DNA of 64,000 nt from Paenibacillus xylaniclasticus (GTDB taxonomy: Bacteria; Bacillota; Bacilli; Paenibacillales; Paenibacillaceae): assembly GCF_004001065.1 (NCBI RefSeq), contig NZ_BIML01000004.1:186001-250000 (forward strand), given 5' to 3'. The notes under the pieces are model-generated. The model saw only the letters and a program-made list of their open reading frames with translations, had not been told where the DNA came from and searched no databases. Below are positions 27,553-37,196 of the stretch, piece by piece; position 1 is the stretch's first letter, and every line of letters starts with the position of its first letter. A program made the translations under genes and the position numbers.

Positions 27553-28845
27553 ATGCATATGATTCAGGTCATTTTTTTGACCGTTCTCGTGTTTTTCGTT
27601 ATCGTAACGATTCATGAATGGGGTCACTTTTATTTCGCTAAGCGCGCAGGTATCCTTGTCCGTGAGTTTGCGATTGGATTCGGACCAAAGCTAATTTCGT
27701 TCAAGCGCGGAGAGACCCGTTACACCTTACGCTTGCTTCCTGCCGGCGGCTTCGTCCGTATGGCGGGCGAGGATCCGGAGATTGTCGATGTCGCTGAGGG
27801 TCAGACTATAGCGGTGAAGATTACTGGCGATTCTGTGACCAAGCTGTATCTGGACCGTCTGGATGAGCGAAGCGGTGTTATTCGCGGCGAGGTCGTCGCA
27901 ATCGATCTTGAACGGAAACTATCGGTTACATTGGATGTGGACGGCGAGCAGGAGACGTATCGCGTTCATCCTCAGGCGCTCATGATTTCAAAGGGCAGGG
28001 AAACGCAAATTGCTCCAATTGACCGCCAATTCGGCAGCAAGACGATTGGACAGCGAGCGCTTGCTATTTTTGCCGGACCGTTTATGAACTTTGTGCTCGC
28101 GTTCGTACTCGTTGGCATTTACATTCAGCTGTCGGGTGTGACAGTAGATAATCCGGATAAGATTCTGATCGGAACAGTCGAGAAAAATATGCCGGCCGAT
28201 GACGCAGGATTGAAGGTCGGCGATGAAATCCGCTCCATCAACGGCGAAGCTATTGGCATCGATACAGAGAAGGTCAGAGCGATTATAACAGCTTCTTCAG
28301 GCAAGGCAACGACTTGGGAAGTATTGCGTGACGGGGAGCTTCGAACTTTATCCGTTACGCCGGAGTTAATTAAGCTGGATGGAGAGGAAACCGCTAGCTA
28401 TAAGGTAGGGATCTCGTACGCTTATCCGACCCGTCCTGCCAAGTTCGGTGAGACGATTACGCTGTCCGGCGAATATATGAAATCAATGACGATTGCAATA
28501 TTTGACGGGTTCAAGAAGATAGTATTGGGACAGTTCAAGATCGATGATCTTGGCGGGCCGGTACGAACAGCAGAAGTAACAGGTCAGATTGCAGCACAAG
28601 GGATTACGAAGCTGACAAGCTGGGCTGCGCTGCTCAGCCTTTACTTAGGTATCTTCAATCTGCTGCCGATTCCGGCGCTGGACGGAAGCCGGTTGGTTTT
28701 CCTCGGATTAGAAGCAGTTCGGGGCAGACCGCTCGATCCAAGTCGTGAAAGTCTCGTTCATTTTATCGGCTTTGCGATGATCATGCTGTTAATGCTGGTC
28801 GTAACCTATAATGATATATTGCGATTGTTTAGAGGGGAGCATTAA
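27553..28845 (+). CDS. rseP: Site-2 zinc metalloprotease RseP/RasP
   Basis: Intramembrane protease acting on anti-sigma factors and signal-peptide remnants. HEWGH active site (H21, E22, H25) in the first helix, a PDZ domain around residues 200-275 (NMPADDAGLKVGDEIRSINGE), and the second metal motif in LLPIPALDG near the C-terminus. Length 430 aa. AGGAGG stands 9 bases before the ATG. Order dxr-rseP-proS-polC matches B. subtilis. Confidence 0.95.
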   Translation: MHMIQVIFLTVLVFFVIVTIHEWGHFYFAKRAGILVREFAIGFGPKLISFKRGETRYTLRLLPAGGFVRMAGEDPEIVDVAEGQTIAVKITGDSVTKLYLDRLDERSGVIRGEVVAIDLERKLSVTLDVDGEQETYRVHPQALMISKGRETQIAPIDRQFGSKTIGQRALAIFAGPFMNFVLAFVLVGIYIQLSGVTVDNPDKILIGTVEKNMPADDAGLKVGDEIRSINGEAIGIDTEKVRAIITASSGKATTWEVLRDGELRTLSVTPELIKLDGEETASYKVGISYAYPTRPAKFGETITLSGEYMKSMTIAIFDGFKKIVLGQFKIDDLGGPVRTAEVTGQIAAQGITKLTSWAALLSLYLGIFNLLPIPALDGSRLVFLGLEAVRGRPLDPSRESLVHFIGFAMIMLLMLVVTYNDILRLFRGEH

Positions 28846-28853
28846 GATCGTTT

Positions 28854-30302
28854 ATGGCGAAGGAGAAAGGTTTTGTAACGGAAATTACGCCGCAGAGCGA
28901 AGATTTTTCCCGTTGGTATATCGATGTCATCAAGAAAGCGGAGCTGATGGATTATTCGCCAGTTCGCGGTTGTATCGTATTCCGTCCCGAAGGCTACGAG
29001 CTGTGGGAGAATATTCAACGTGACCTCGACCGTCGGTTCAAGGAGACAGGACACCGTAACGCTTATTTCCCGATGTTTATACCGGAGAGCTTCTTTCAGA
29101 AAGAGAAGGAGCATGTTGAGGGCTTTAATCCAGAGCTCCCTTGGGTAACGGAAGCGGCAGGCGAGAAGCTTGAGGAGCGCCTTGCTGTACGTCCGACGTC
29201 CGAGACGATGTTCGGCCACATGTATGCGAAGTGGATTCAATCGTACCGTGATTTGCCTCTGCTAATTAACCAATGGGCGAATGTGGTCCGTTGGGAGAAG
29301 CGTACGCTACCTTTCCTGCGGACGAGCGAGTTCCTCTGGCAGGAGGGCCATACCGCGCACGAGACGGAGCAGGAAGCGCGCGAGGAAACGATGCGAATGC
29401 TCAACGTTTACCGTGATTTTGTACAGGATTTCCTGGCTATTCCAGTCATCGTGGGGCAGAAGACGCCTTCGGAGAAATTCGCAGGTGCAGTGGACACGTA
29501 TTCGATTGAAGCAATGATGAAGGATGGTCGTGCTGTTCAAGCCGGTACGTCTCATTACCTCGGCACGAACTTCGCAGTAGCGTTCGACATCAAGTTCCTT
29601 GACCGTGAGAACCAGCTGCAGTTCTGTCACACGACTTCTTGGGGTGTCAGCACGCGTCTGATCGGTGCGCTTATCATGGTACACGGCGACGATCGCGGCT
29701 TGGCACTGCCGCCGAAGGTTGCGCCAACGCAAGCGATTATGATTCCGATCGGGCCTCCGAAGACGCGTGACGTAGTTATGCCACGAGTCGACGAGCTGTT
29801 CGCGCAATTGAAGCAAGCAGGCGTTCGTGTTCGAGTGGATGACCGCTCTGACGTTAGCCCGGGCTGGAAGTTCAATGAATATGAGATGCGCGGCGTGCCG
29901 CTTCGTATCGAAATCGGACCTCGTGACTGCGAGAACGGACAAGCGGTGCTCGTCTCCCGTATTTCGGGTGAGAAACGCGTCGTTTCGCAAAGTAATCTGG
30001 TCGAAGAAGTACAGCGGATGCTCGAAGAAATTCATAACGATATGTTCGAGCGCGCGAAACAGTTCCGCGAGGACAACTTCAAATCGCTCGATACGCTCGA
30101 CGATATGAAGGCGTTTCTTGAGAACAAGCGTGGCTTCGTCGAAGCGGGCTGGTGCGGTTCGGCTGCATGCGAGAAGACAGTCAAGGAAGAAACGGGCGCA
30201 ACAAGCCGAAACATTCCGTTCGAACCGACTTCTCACAAATCGATTTGCCTCGTCTGTGGCGAGAAAGCCGAGCATACGGTCGTATTTGCAAGAGCTTATT
30301 AA
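28854..30302 (+). CDS. proS: Prolyl-tRNA synthetase, short (ProS type 3) form
   Basis: Charges tRNA-Pro. Class II motif 2 is seen in NVVRWEKRTLPFLRTSEFLW (about 143-162) and a TSHYLGTNFA segment follows; an anticodon-binding domain lies around 285-385. The C-terminal domain has four cysteines (WCGSAACEKT and CLVCGEK) and ends in an aromatic residue, FARAY. At 482 aa there is no room for the inserted editing domain of the approximately 565-aa bacterial form used by B. subtilis at this locus. This is the architecture of archaeal/eukaryotic-type enzymes. Confidence 0.94.
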   Translation: MAKEKGFVTEITPQSEDFSRWYIDVIKKAELMDYSPVRGCIVFRPEGYELWENIQRDLDRRFKETGHRNAYFPMFIPESFFQKEKEHVEGFNPELPWVTEAAGEKLEERLAVRPTSETMFGHMYAKWIQSYRDLPLLINQWANVVRWEKRTLPFLRTSEFLWQEGHTAHETEQEAREETMRMLNVYRDFVQDFLAIPVIVGQKTPSEKFAGAVDTYSIEAMMKDGRAVQAGTSHYLGTNFAVAFDIKFLDRENQLQFCHTTSWGVSTRLIGALIMVHGDDRGLALPPKVAPTQAIMIPIGPPKTRDVVMPRVDELFAQLKQAGVRVRVDDRSDVSPGWKFNEYEMRGVPLRIEIGPRDCENGQAVLVSRISGEKRVVSQSNLVEEVQRMLEEIHNDMFERAKQFREDNFKSLDTLDDMKAFLENKRGFVEAGWCGSAACEKTVKEETGATSRNIPFEPTSHKSICLVCGEKAEHTVVFARAY

Positions 30303-30316
30303 TATGTAACGAACTG

Positions 30317-30358
30317 AACGCGAATCCTCTGCAGCAGCAGAGGATTCGCGTTTGTTTC
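30317..30358 (+). terminator. Strong terminator after proS
   Basis: Perfect 16-bp stem AACGCGAATCCTCTGC/GCAGAGGATTCGCGTT with AGCA loop, then TTGTTTCTTTT. It begins 15 bases after the proS stop and should end the rpsB-to-proS transcripts. Confidence 0.92.
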
Positions 30359-30555
30359 TTTTATGTCGGCGGAGTTCCTCAATCTTCCTGTTTTCAACAA
30401 ATTGTAAGTAACGCAAAACATCTTTCATTTATTCCTTCGTCCCCAAACGGATTACAATCGAGTATAATTAGAAACGATGAGCACAAGATTCGACAACGAA
30501 GGTCGAAATAAGGTTTTAGAATGAAGCAGTTATTTTGTCTTTTTAGCTAGACGAA

Positions 30556-30714
30556 GCTCGGCAGGAGCCGGAGCGAAGTTACAGGTCGAGCGGTAAAGGA
30601 GAGCGTGTCCCGAAGGGACGATAAGCGGCTCTATACACCTGACCAACTAGAGAGCGTCCTTTGGGAGTCCAGAGGGCGAAGCCATCTGGGGCCCTCCCTC
30701 TGGAAGAGGGAGGG
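30556..30714 (+). ncRNA. Candidate structured leader RNA of polC
   Basis: Series of hairpins: GCTCGGC/GCCGGAGC with one bulge (30556-30574); GTCCC-GAA-GGGAC (30607-30619); CCAGAGGGC-GAA-GCCATCTGG with one mismatch (30669-30689); and perfect 10-bp CCCTCCCTCT-GGA-AGAGGGAGGG (30692-30714). The last is followed by only three T. The block could be a transcribed leader or a dispersed intergenic repeat; I know no named RNA family that fits. Confidence 0.45.
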
Positions 30715-30752
30715 TTTGGGAGGGAGCGATATATATAGGAAAGGAGCGCACT

Positions 30753-33700
30753 ATGGACACCAATAAGCGTCAGCGATTTGAGCTTCTAATGCGTCAGGCG
30801 CAGGTGCCTGACGAGCTTGTTCAATCGTATTTTCAAGACGGACATATCGAGCGTGTAGTGGTCAGCGAAAGCAATAGGCACTGGACGCTTCATATCCATA
30901 AATCGACAATCGTTCCGAGTACGCCGTTTTCACTGTTTTGCCGAACGATTGCGGATAGACTTGCTCATATCGCCGCCATTGCTGTAGTGATGCATTACGA
31001 CGAGCATATCCCGACAGCGGAAATAGCCGAGCAGTATTGGCCGTTATTCGTTGAATACGCGCAGCGGGAGATGGTATCGGTTAATGGCTGGCTATCGCGT
31101 GCGTTAATTGAATCAGCAGATGATCGGCTGACCATTAAGATGATGGACTCAACGGGTCTTGAGCTGGCGAAGAAGAAGGGGATCGATGAGGCGGTTGCCC
31201 GTTTTTATGACGAACGGTTCGCCAGAACGGTTCGCGTACGACTCAGTACGAGCAAAGGGCAAGAAAGCCGTCAAGAAGCGTACGAGCAGTTCGCCAAGAA
31301 GGTGGAGCAGGAGGAACGCGAAGCGATTCAACAAATTATGGAAAGCTCGGTGCCAGAATCGTTTGACGATGCAGCAGACGAGGGCGAGCTTCCGCTTGCT
31401 ATCGGTTATGATATCCGCGAAGAAGCTGTCCCAATTATGAACATCCGCGAGGAAGAGAAAAAAATAGCGGTGCAGGGCACTATATTCGGACTCGAATCGA
31501 AGGAGCTACGCAACGGCAGTACACTGTTCACATTTAACGTGACGGATTTCTCTGATTCGATCGCGATGAAGATGTTCGCCAAGACGAAGGAAGATGTTAA
31601 GATACTTAGCAAGCTCGCGAACGGCAAATGGATTAAAGCTCGCGGCCGCGTCGAGTATGACCGGTTCATGATGGAGCCTGAGCTCGTCATGATGCCTAAC
31701 GATCTGCATGAAGTGAAACCGCCTGCGGAACGCAAGGATGAAGCACCTGAGAAGCGGGTTGAGTTTCACCTGCATACGTCGATGAGTACGATGGATGCGG
31801 TCACATCGATTAGCGACTACGTGAAGACGGCGGCCAAGTGGGGGCATAAGGCGATTGCCGTTACGGATCACAGCAATGTTCACTGCTTTCCGGAAGCAGC
31901 CAAAGCAGCGAAAAAACACGATATTAAAGTGTTGTTCGGAGTCGAGGCTAACGTTGTGAACGACGCCGTTCCGATGGTTATCCATCCACGGGAAGAGCTG
32001 CTGAGTGAAGCCGAATACGTTGTATTCGATATCGAGACGACAGGTCTATCGATTATTAATTGTAAAATTATCGAGCTGGCCGGGGTCAAAATGCGCAAAG
32101 GACAAGAGATTGGCCGATTCTCGACGTTCATTAATCCTCATGAGAAGATTCCTTATCATATTCAGCAGCTGACGAATATTACGGACGAGATGGTGCAGGA
32201 TGCTCCAGAGCTTGAGCCGAAGCTGCGTGAATTTGTTGAATTTATCGGAGATGCCATCCTTGTTGCCCATAACGCTAGGTTCGATATCGGATTTATTCAA
32301 GCGAATTGCAAGGCGATCGGAATACCGGAGGTCACCAATCCGGTGCTGGATACGCTCGAGCTTGCCCGTTTTCTTCATCCAACGATGAAAAACCACCGTC
32401 TGAATACGCTCGCAGACAAATATAAAATAAGCTTGGAGAACCATCACCGGGCAATCGACGACTCGATCGCGCTTGGCGGGGTGCTGTTCGGTCTGATCAA
32501 AGATTGTAATGAACGGAATATTACCGGGCTTCATCAATTGAATGATTATGTCGGTCTTGATTTATCTAACAGCCGTCCATTCCACTGCGGCGTGTATGCT
32601 CTTAATGCTGCAGGCAAAAAAAATCTGTTCAAGCTGATCTCGTTGTCGCATACCGATTATTTCAAGAAAGTAGCATGTATGCCGAAGAGCAAGCTGACGG
32701 AGCTGCGGGAAGGATTGCTTATTATCTCAGGATGCGAGAAGGGTGAGTTTTTCGAGACGGTACTGAACAAGACGGAGGAAGAGGCAGAGGATGTCGCTCA
32801 GTTTTATGACGTGCTCGAAATTCAGCCGGTCGATTTCTATATGCACTTGGTCGAGAAAGGTCTTGTCGGAAGCCGCGCGGAGATCGAAGACGCTCTCCGT
32901 CGAGTCGTTAGAATCGGCGAAAAGCTGAACAAGCCGGTTATTGCAACGGGTAACGTTCACTATTTGAATCCTCGGGATAAGGTGTTCCGCGACATTACCA
33001 TTCACGGTATTACCGGCTTTAGCCCGCTTAAAGGAATGCGTAAGCCAGACGCCCATTTCCGCACAACGGACGAGATGCTTCGCGAGTTCGCTTTCCTTGG
33101 GGAAGAGAAGGCGTATGAGGTAGTTGTCCGCAAAACGAATGAGCTTGCTGACCGGTTCGAGAAGTACGATATGTTCCCGAGCAAGCTGTTTACGCCAATT
33201 ATTGAAGGCGCGGAGGAAGAAATTCGTTCAACATGTTACAATACGGCGAAGTCGATATATGGAGAAGAGCTGCCGGAAGTTATTGTCGCTCGGCTAGAGA
33301 AGGAGCTAAACCCTATTATTAACTACGGTTTCTCTGCCAACTATCTCATATCTGCCCGACTCGTGAAGAAATCGAATGAAGACGGCTATCTCGTCGGCTC
33401 TCGTGGATCGGTCGGCTCGTCCATCGTAGCAACGTTTCTCGGTATATCAGAGGTTAATCCGCTGCCGCCGCATTATTTGTGTACGGCGCCGGAATGCAAG
33501 CATAGCGAATGGTTTCTTGATGGGAGTGTTCGCAGCGGATTCGACCTGCCTAACAAAGCATGCCCGAAATGCGGTGCGAATATGAAGGGTGAGGGACAGG
33601 ACATTCCATTCGAAACGTTCCTCGGCTTCAAGGGCGATAAGGTTCCAGATATTGACTTGAACTTCTCCGGTGATTACCAGCCGGTAGCGCACAACTATAC

Positions 33701-35069
33701 GAAGGTTATGTTCGGCGAGAAATGCGTATTTCGTGCCGGTACGATCGGTACGGTTGCGGAGAAGACGGCATATGGCTTTGCCAAAAAATATGAGGAAGAG
33801 CAAGGCAAGAAATGGCGCGGCGCTGAGCTGAGTCGGCTTGCTTCTGGCTGTACGGGAGTAAAACGCAGTACAGGACAGCATCCCGGCGGTATCGTAGTCG
33901 TCCCCGATTATATCGAGGTGGAAGACGTAACGCCGGTGCAGTATCCAGCTGATGATGTCACCGCCGAGTGGAAAACGACCCATTTTGACTATCACGCCTT
34001 TGAAGACAATCTGCTTAAGCTCGATATTCTTGGACACGATGATCCGACGATGATGAGGATGCTGCAGGATTTAACCGGAGTTGATCCGACGACGATCCCG
34101 ATGAATGATCCGAAGGTGATGAGCATGTTCAGCTCGACTGAGGCGCTCGGCGTGCAGCCGGAGCAGATCCGATCTGCTGTTGCGACCTATGGTGTACCGG
34201 AAATGGGAACGAAGTTCGTCCGCCAGATGCTGGAGGAGACGAAGCCCTCCACGTTCGCTGACTTGCTTCAAATATCGGGACTGTCACACGGAACCGGTGT
34301 ATGGCTTGGCAATGCGCAGGAGCTTATTAAGAACAATACATGTACGATCAAGACCGTTATTGGCTGTCGTGACGAGATCATGCTGTATCTTATTTATAAA
34401 GCTGGCATGGATGCGGCGCTCGCGTTCAAAATTACGGAAAGCGTTCGGAAGGGCAGAGGCTTGACACCGGAATGGATCGAGGAGATGAAGCGGTGCAAGG
34501 TGCCGCAATGGTATATCGATTCCTGCTTGAAGATTGAGTACATGTTCCCGAAAGCACATGCTGCCGCATATGTCATTTCCGCCGTACGTACTGCTTTCTT
34601 CAAGCTCTATTATCCAATCGAGTTCTATGCGACTTATTTTACTGTTCGCGCTGAAGACTTTGATCTGGATCTGCTTTGCCAGGGCTACGATGCTATACTG
34701 CGCAGGCTCATTGAAATTGAAGAGAAGGGCTTCAATGCGACGCCTAAGGAGAAGAACAGCGTATCGCAGTTGGAGATGTCGCTAGAGATGACAGCCCGTG
34801 GATTTACGTTCAAGCCGATCGATCTGTATCGGTCGGATGCGACTAAATTTATCGTTGACGGAACGTCTCTCATTCCTCCGTTCTCGGCAATCGCAGGTAT
34901 TGGGGAGAATGCAGCGAAGAACATTGCAGCCGCTCGTAAGGACGGTGAGTTCCTGTCCATCGAAGACTTCCAGATGAAATCGAAGGCAACGAAGACAATT
35001 ATCGAAGTATTGAGCAGCATGGGGTGCTTCCGAGGACTGCCTGAATCGAACCAGCTATCGCTGTTTTAG
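30753..35069 (+). CDS. polC: DNA polymerase III alpha subunit, Gram-positive PolC type
   Basis: Main replicative polymerase with built-in proofreading. Order: N-terminal domain, OB fold (about 235-320), PHP part 1 (HLHTSMSTMDAV, about 337), inserted DEDD 3'-5' exonuclease (VFDIETTGLSI, about 424), PHP part 2, four-Cys zinc site (CTAPEC and CPKCG), polymerase palm with PDIDLNFSGD (about 963-972), and the fingers/duplex-binding region to the end (SNQLSLF, clamp-binding). Length 1438 aa is standard. GGAAAGGAG precedes the ATG. Confidence 0.98.
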   Translation: MDTNKRQRFELLMRQAQVPDELVQSYFQDGHIERVVVSESNRHWTLHIHKSTIVPSTPFSLFCRTIADRLAHIAAIAVVMHYDEHIPTAEIAEQYWPLFVEYAQREMVSVNGWLSRALIESADDRLTIKMMDSTGLELAKKKGIDEAVARFYDERFARTVRVRLSTSKGQESRQEAYEQFAKKVEQEEREAIQQIMESSVPESFDDAADEGELPLAIGYDIREEAVPIMNIREEEKKIAVQGTIFGLESKELRNGSTLFTFNVTDFSDSIAMKMFAKTKEDVKILSKLANGKWIKARGRVEYDRFMMEPELVMMPNDLHEVKPPAERKDEAPEKRVEFHLHTSMSTMDAVTSISDYVKTAAKWGHKAIAVTDHSNVHCFPEAAKAAKKHDIKVLFGVEANVVNDAVPMVIHPREELLSEAEYVVFDIETTGLSIINCKIIELAGVKMRKGQEIGRFSTFINPHEKIPYHIQQLTNITDEMVQDAPELEPKLREFVEFIGDAILVAHNARFDIGFIQANCKAIGIPEVTNPVLDTLELARFLHPTMKNHRLNTLADKYKISLENHHRAIDDSIALGGVLFGLIKDCNERNITGLHQLNDYVGLDLSNSRPFHCGVYALNAAGKKNLFKLISLSHTDYFKKVACMPKSKLTELREGLLIISGCEKGEFFETVLNKTEEEAEDVAQFYDVLEIQPVDFYMHLVEKGLVGSRAEIEDALRRVVRIGEKLNKPVIATGNVHYLNPRDKVFRDITIHGITGFSPLKGMRKPDAHFRTTDEMLREFAFLGEEKAYEVVVRKTNELADRFEKYDMFPSKLFTPIIEGAEEEIRSTCYNTAKSIYGEELPEVIVARLEKELNPIINYGFSANYLISARLVKKSNEDGYLVGSRGSVGSSIVATFLGISEVNPLPPHYLCTAPECKHSEWFLDGSVRSGFDLPNKACPKCGANMKGEGQDIPFETFLGFKGDKVPDIDLNFSGDYQPVAHNYTKVMFGEKCVFRAGTIGTVAEKTAYGFAKKYEEEQGKKWRGAELSRLASGCTGVKRSTGQHPGGIVVVPDYIEVEDVTPVQYPADDVTAEWKTTHFDYHAFEDNLLKLDILGHDDPTMMRMLQDLTGVDPTTIPMNDPKVMSMFSSTEALGVQPEQIRSAVATYGVPEMGTKFVRQMLEETKPSTFADLLQISGLSHGTGVWLGNAQELIKNNTCTIKTVIGCRDEIMLYLIYKAGMDAALAFKITESVRKGRGLTPEWIEEMKRCKVPQWYIDSCLKIEYMFPKAHAAAYVISAVRTAFFKLYYPIEFYATYFTVRAEDFDLDLLCQGYDAILRRLIEIEEKGFNATPKEKNSVSQLEMSLEMTARGFTFKPIDLYRSDATKFIVDGTSLIPPFSAIAGIGENAAKNIAAARKDGEFLSIEDFQMKSKATKTIIEVLSSMGCFRGLPESNQLSLF

Positions 35070-35103
35070 TCGAATTACTGTGGCACATCTCATATAATGG
35101 CGG

Positions 35104-35133
35104 TTGTCACCTGACATATGGTTATGTTATAAT
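35104..35133 (+). promoter_or_regulatory. Sigma-A-type promoter for rimP-nusA-infB operon
   Basis: TTGTCA, 18-base spacer, TATAAT, with the extended -10 element TGT just upstream. It lies 35 bases after the polC stop, ahead of the rimP leader hairpin. Confidence 0.85.
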
Positions 35134-35167
35134 TTTTCTGGTAAAGATGTGGATAGGCTGACTAACG

Positions 35168-35200
35168 AAGAGTGGGGAAACCCACTCTTTACGTTTTGTC
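35168..35200 (+). ncRNA. rimP leader hairpin (putative attenuator)
   Basis: Perfect 9-bp stem AAGAGTGGG/CCCACTCTT closed by a GAAA tetraloop, followed by TACGTTTTG. A conserved hairpin upstream of rimP is known in Firmicutes (rimP-leader motif) and thought to attenuate this operon; position and shape agree. Confidence 0.7.
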
Positions 35201-35241
35201 CCGCCATTTTTCCATTGTAACATTCGGGAGGTCCATAACAT

Positions 35242-35703
35242 TTGAGCAATTCTAAAATCAAAGACATCGTTGAAGAAATGGTAAAGCCCTTCATCGACGA
35301 GAATGGATTCGAGCTTGTCGACGTGGAATATGTGAAAGAAGGCAGTAACTGGTTCTTGCGCGTATTCGTTGACAAAGAAGGCGGCATTGACATCGACGAA
35401 TGTGGACGTGTTAGCGAATATTTAAGCGAACGGCTGGATGAGAAGGATCCGATTTCGGATGCTTATTTTCTAGAGGTGTCTTCACCTGGTGCGGAGCGTC
35501 CGCTGAAGAAGCCAGGGGATGTGCACAAGGCTGTTGGTAAGCATGTCTACGTAACCACATACGAGCCGATTCACGGGAGAAAGGAATTTGAAGGACTGCT
35601 GCAGTCGTTCGACGGTGAAACGGTATCGATTCGTGAAGGTCAGCAAAATTTCGAAATCCCATATGCTAAGCTTGCCTCGGCTAGGCTCGCGATCGTATTC
35701 TAG
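35242..35703 (+). CDS. rimP: Ribosome maturation factor RimP
   Basis: Late 30S assembly factor. Two-domain protein of 153 aa with [22 protein letters not shown] and the conserved [10 protein letters not shown]. Start is TTG, 9 bases after GGGAGGT; no in-frame ATG exists near enough. First gene of the nusA-infB operon. Confidence 0.95.
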   Translation: MSNSKIKDIVEEMVKPFIDENGFELVDVEYVKEGSNWFLRVFVDKEGGIDIDECGRVSEYLSERLDEKDPISDAYFLEVSSPGAERPLKKPGDVHKAVGKHVYVTTYEPIHGRKEFEGLLQSFDGETVSIREGQQNFEIPYAKLASARLAIVF

Positions 35704-35740
35704 CACGTATGTTATCGTATGAAAGGGGGAGCTCATTCCA

Positions 35741-36841
35741 ATGAGCATGGAGTTTATTGAAGCTTTAGGGGAAATTGAGCGCGAGAAAGGGATTAGTAAA
35801 GATATCCTGATCGATGCGATTGAAGCTGCACTCATTTCCAGCTATAAGCGCAATTTCAACACGGCGCAGAACGTGCGCGTCGACGTGAATCGTTTTACGG
35901 GCGTAATCAAAGTGTATGCGCGTAAAACGGTTGTCGACGAGGTGCTCGATCCGCGTTTGGAGATTTCGCTTGAGGCTGCGCGCGAAATTAACCCACATTA
36001 TCAGTTAGACGATATCGCGGATATCGAGGTTACGCCGCGCGATTTCGGACGCATTGCGGCGCAGACGGCGAAGCAGGTCGTTACGCAGCGGATTCGCGAG
36101 GCGGAGCGTGGACTCATCTATAACGCGTTCATTGATAAAGAAGAAGATATCGTGAATGGTATCGTACAACGTCAGGATACCCGTAATCTGTTCGTCGATC
36201 TCGGTAAAGTCGAAGCGGTGCTGCCGCTGACTGAACTGATGCCAACGGATAAATTCAAGCATGGTGATCGTGTTAAATCGTATATTACGAAAGTTGAGAA
36301 CACGACTAAGGGACCACAAATCATTATGTCCCGGACGCATCCAGGCTTGCTGAAGCGGCTGTTCGAGCTCGAAGTTCCGGAAATATATGACGGTGTCGTC
36401 GAGATTCGCTCCGTTGCCCGTGAAGCAGGCTTCCGCTCTAAGATTGCGGTTTATTCCCGTAACAGCGAGGTCGATCCGGTCGGCTCTTGCGTCGGTCCGA
36501 AAGGTATGCGCGTCCAGACGATCGTCAGCGAGCTGAAGGGCGAGAAGATTGATATCGTCCGCTGGTCGGAAAATATCGAAGAATACGTCGCGAATGCGCT
36601 CAGCCCGTCCAAAGTGCTGGAGGTTATCGTGTTCGAGCAAGAGAAGATGGCTCGTGTTATCGTTCCGGATTATCAGCTGTCGCTTGCGATTGGAATTAAA
36701 GGACAGAATGCACGTCTTGCAGCCAAGCTGACGGGTTGGAAGATTGACATTAAGAGCGAGACGCAGGCGGAGCAAGAATTTGGCCGTCCGAAATCGCCCG
36801 AAGGCGATACGATGCATCAGGATTCTGTATCCATCGATTAA
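35741..36841 (+). CDS. nusA: Transcription termination/antitermination factor NusA
   Basis: RNA-polymerase-associated factor. N-terminal RNAP-binding domain (about 1-125), S1 domain (about 135-200, [17 protein letters not shown]), and two KH domains ([16 protein letters not shown] and [18 protein letters not shown]). Lacks the extra C-terminal acidic repeats of E. coli, as usual in Bacilli. 366 aa. GGGGGAG 10 bases before the first of two in-frame ATGs supports the longer start. Confidence 0.97.
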   Translation: MSMEFIEALGEIEREKGISKDILIDAIEAALISSYKRNFNTAQNVRVDVNRFTGVIKVYARKTVVDEVLDPRLEISLEAAREINPHYQLDDIADIEVTPRDFGRIAAQTAKQVVTQRIREAERGLIYNAFIDKEEDIVNGIVQRQDTRNLFVDLGKVEAVLPLTELMPTDKFKHGDRVKSYITKVENTTKGPQIIMSRTHPGLLKRLFELEVPEIYDGVVEIRSVAREAGFRSKIAVYSRNSEVDPVGSCVGPKGMRVQTIVSELKGEKIDIVRWSENIEEYVANALSPSKVLEVIVFEQEKMARVIVPDYQLSLAIGIKGQNARLAAKLTGWKIDIKSETQAEQEFGRPKSPEGDTMHQDSVSID

Positions 36842-36884
36842 TCGCTTGTAGTGACAATTCTGCTTCAGAGAGGGGGGTTGCACG

Positions 36885-37196
36885 ATGAGACCGAGAAAAG
36901 TGCCGCTGCGCAAATGCATTGCTTGTCAAGAGATGAAGCCGAAGAAAGAGTTAATTCGGGTCGTACGGACGCCTGAAGGCAGCATATTGATCGATTTAAC
37001 GGGTAAGAAGGCAGGCAGAGGCGCCTACTTGTGCGGACAAGTCAATTGCTTCCGGCTTTCTAAGAAGACGAGGGCGTTCGATCGAGCGTTGAAAGCGCAA
37101 GTAGAACCGGCAATCTACGACCAACTGGAGCAGGATTTTATCGCTGTAGAAGATGAGTTTATCGCTGGTAAAGAGCGTGCAGAGAATGATGAATAA
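36885..37196 (+). CDS. rnpM: RNase P modulator RnpM (YlxR, DUF448)
   Basis: Small RNA-binding protein (103 aa) reported in B. subtilis to bind RNase P RNA. DUF448 hallmarks: RKCIACQEMKPKKELIRVVR and GKKAGRGAYLCG, with the family's conserved Cys residues. AGAGAGGGGGG precedes the ATG. Sits between nusA and the L7Ae-like gene as in most Firmicutes. Confidence 0.92.
   Translation: MRPRKVPLRKCIACQEMKPKKELIRVVRTPEGSILIDLTGKKAGRGAYLCGQVNCFRLSKKTRAFDRALKAQVEPAIYDQLEQDFIAVEDEFIAGKERAENDE

Larger units (their letters stand above)
30303..30752 (+). other. 450-bp intergenic region proS-polC with terminator, possible promoter and hairpin-rich leader
   Basis: After the proS terminator comes an AT-rich stretch with a TATAAT box (30463-30468) but no good -35 partner. 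From about 30545 to 30720 the sequence turns GC-rich and forms several short hairpins in series, detailed separately. It ends with GGAAAGGAGCGC before polC. No open frame with a ribosome site is convincing here. Confidence 0.7.

Noticed and set aside
29307-30428. A 373-codon open frame on the minus strand opposite proS
   Set aside because: It overlaps a clear, full-length proS, has an Arg/Leu-rich composition typical of antisense frames, and has no recognisable motif. Similar long minus-strand frames lie opposite nusA (36005-36919) and rpsB (21643-22452).
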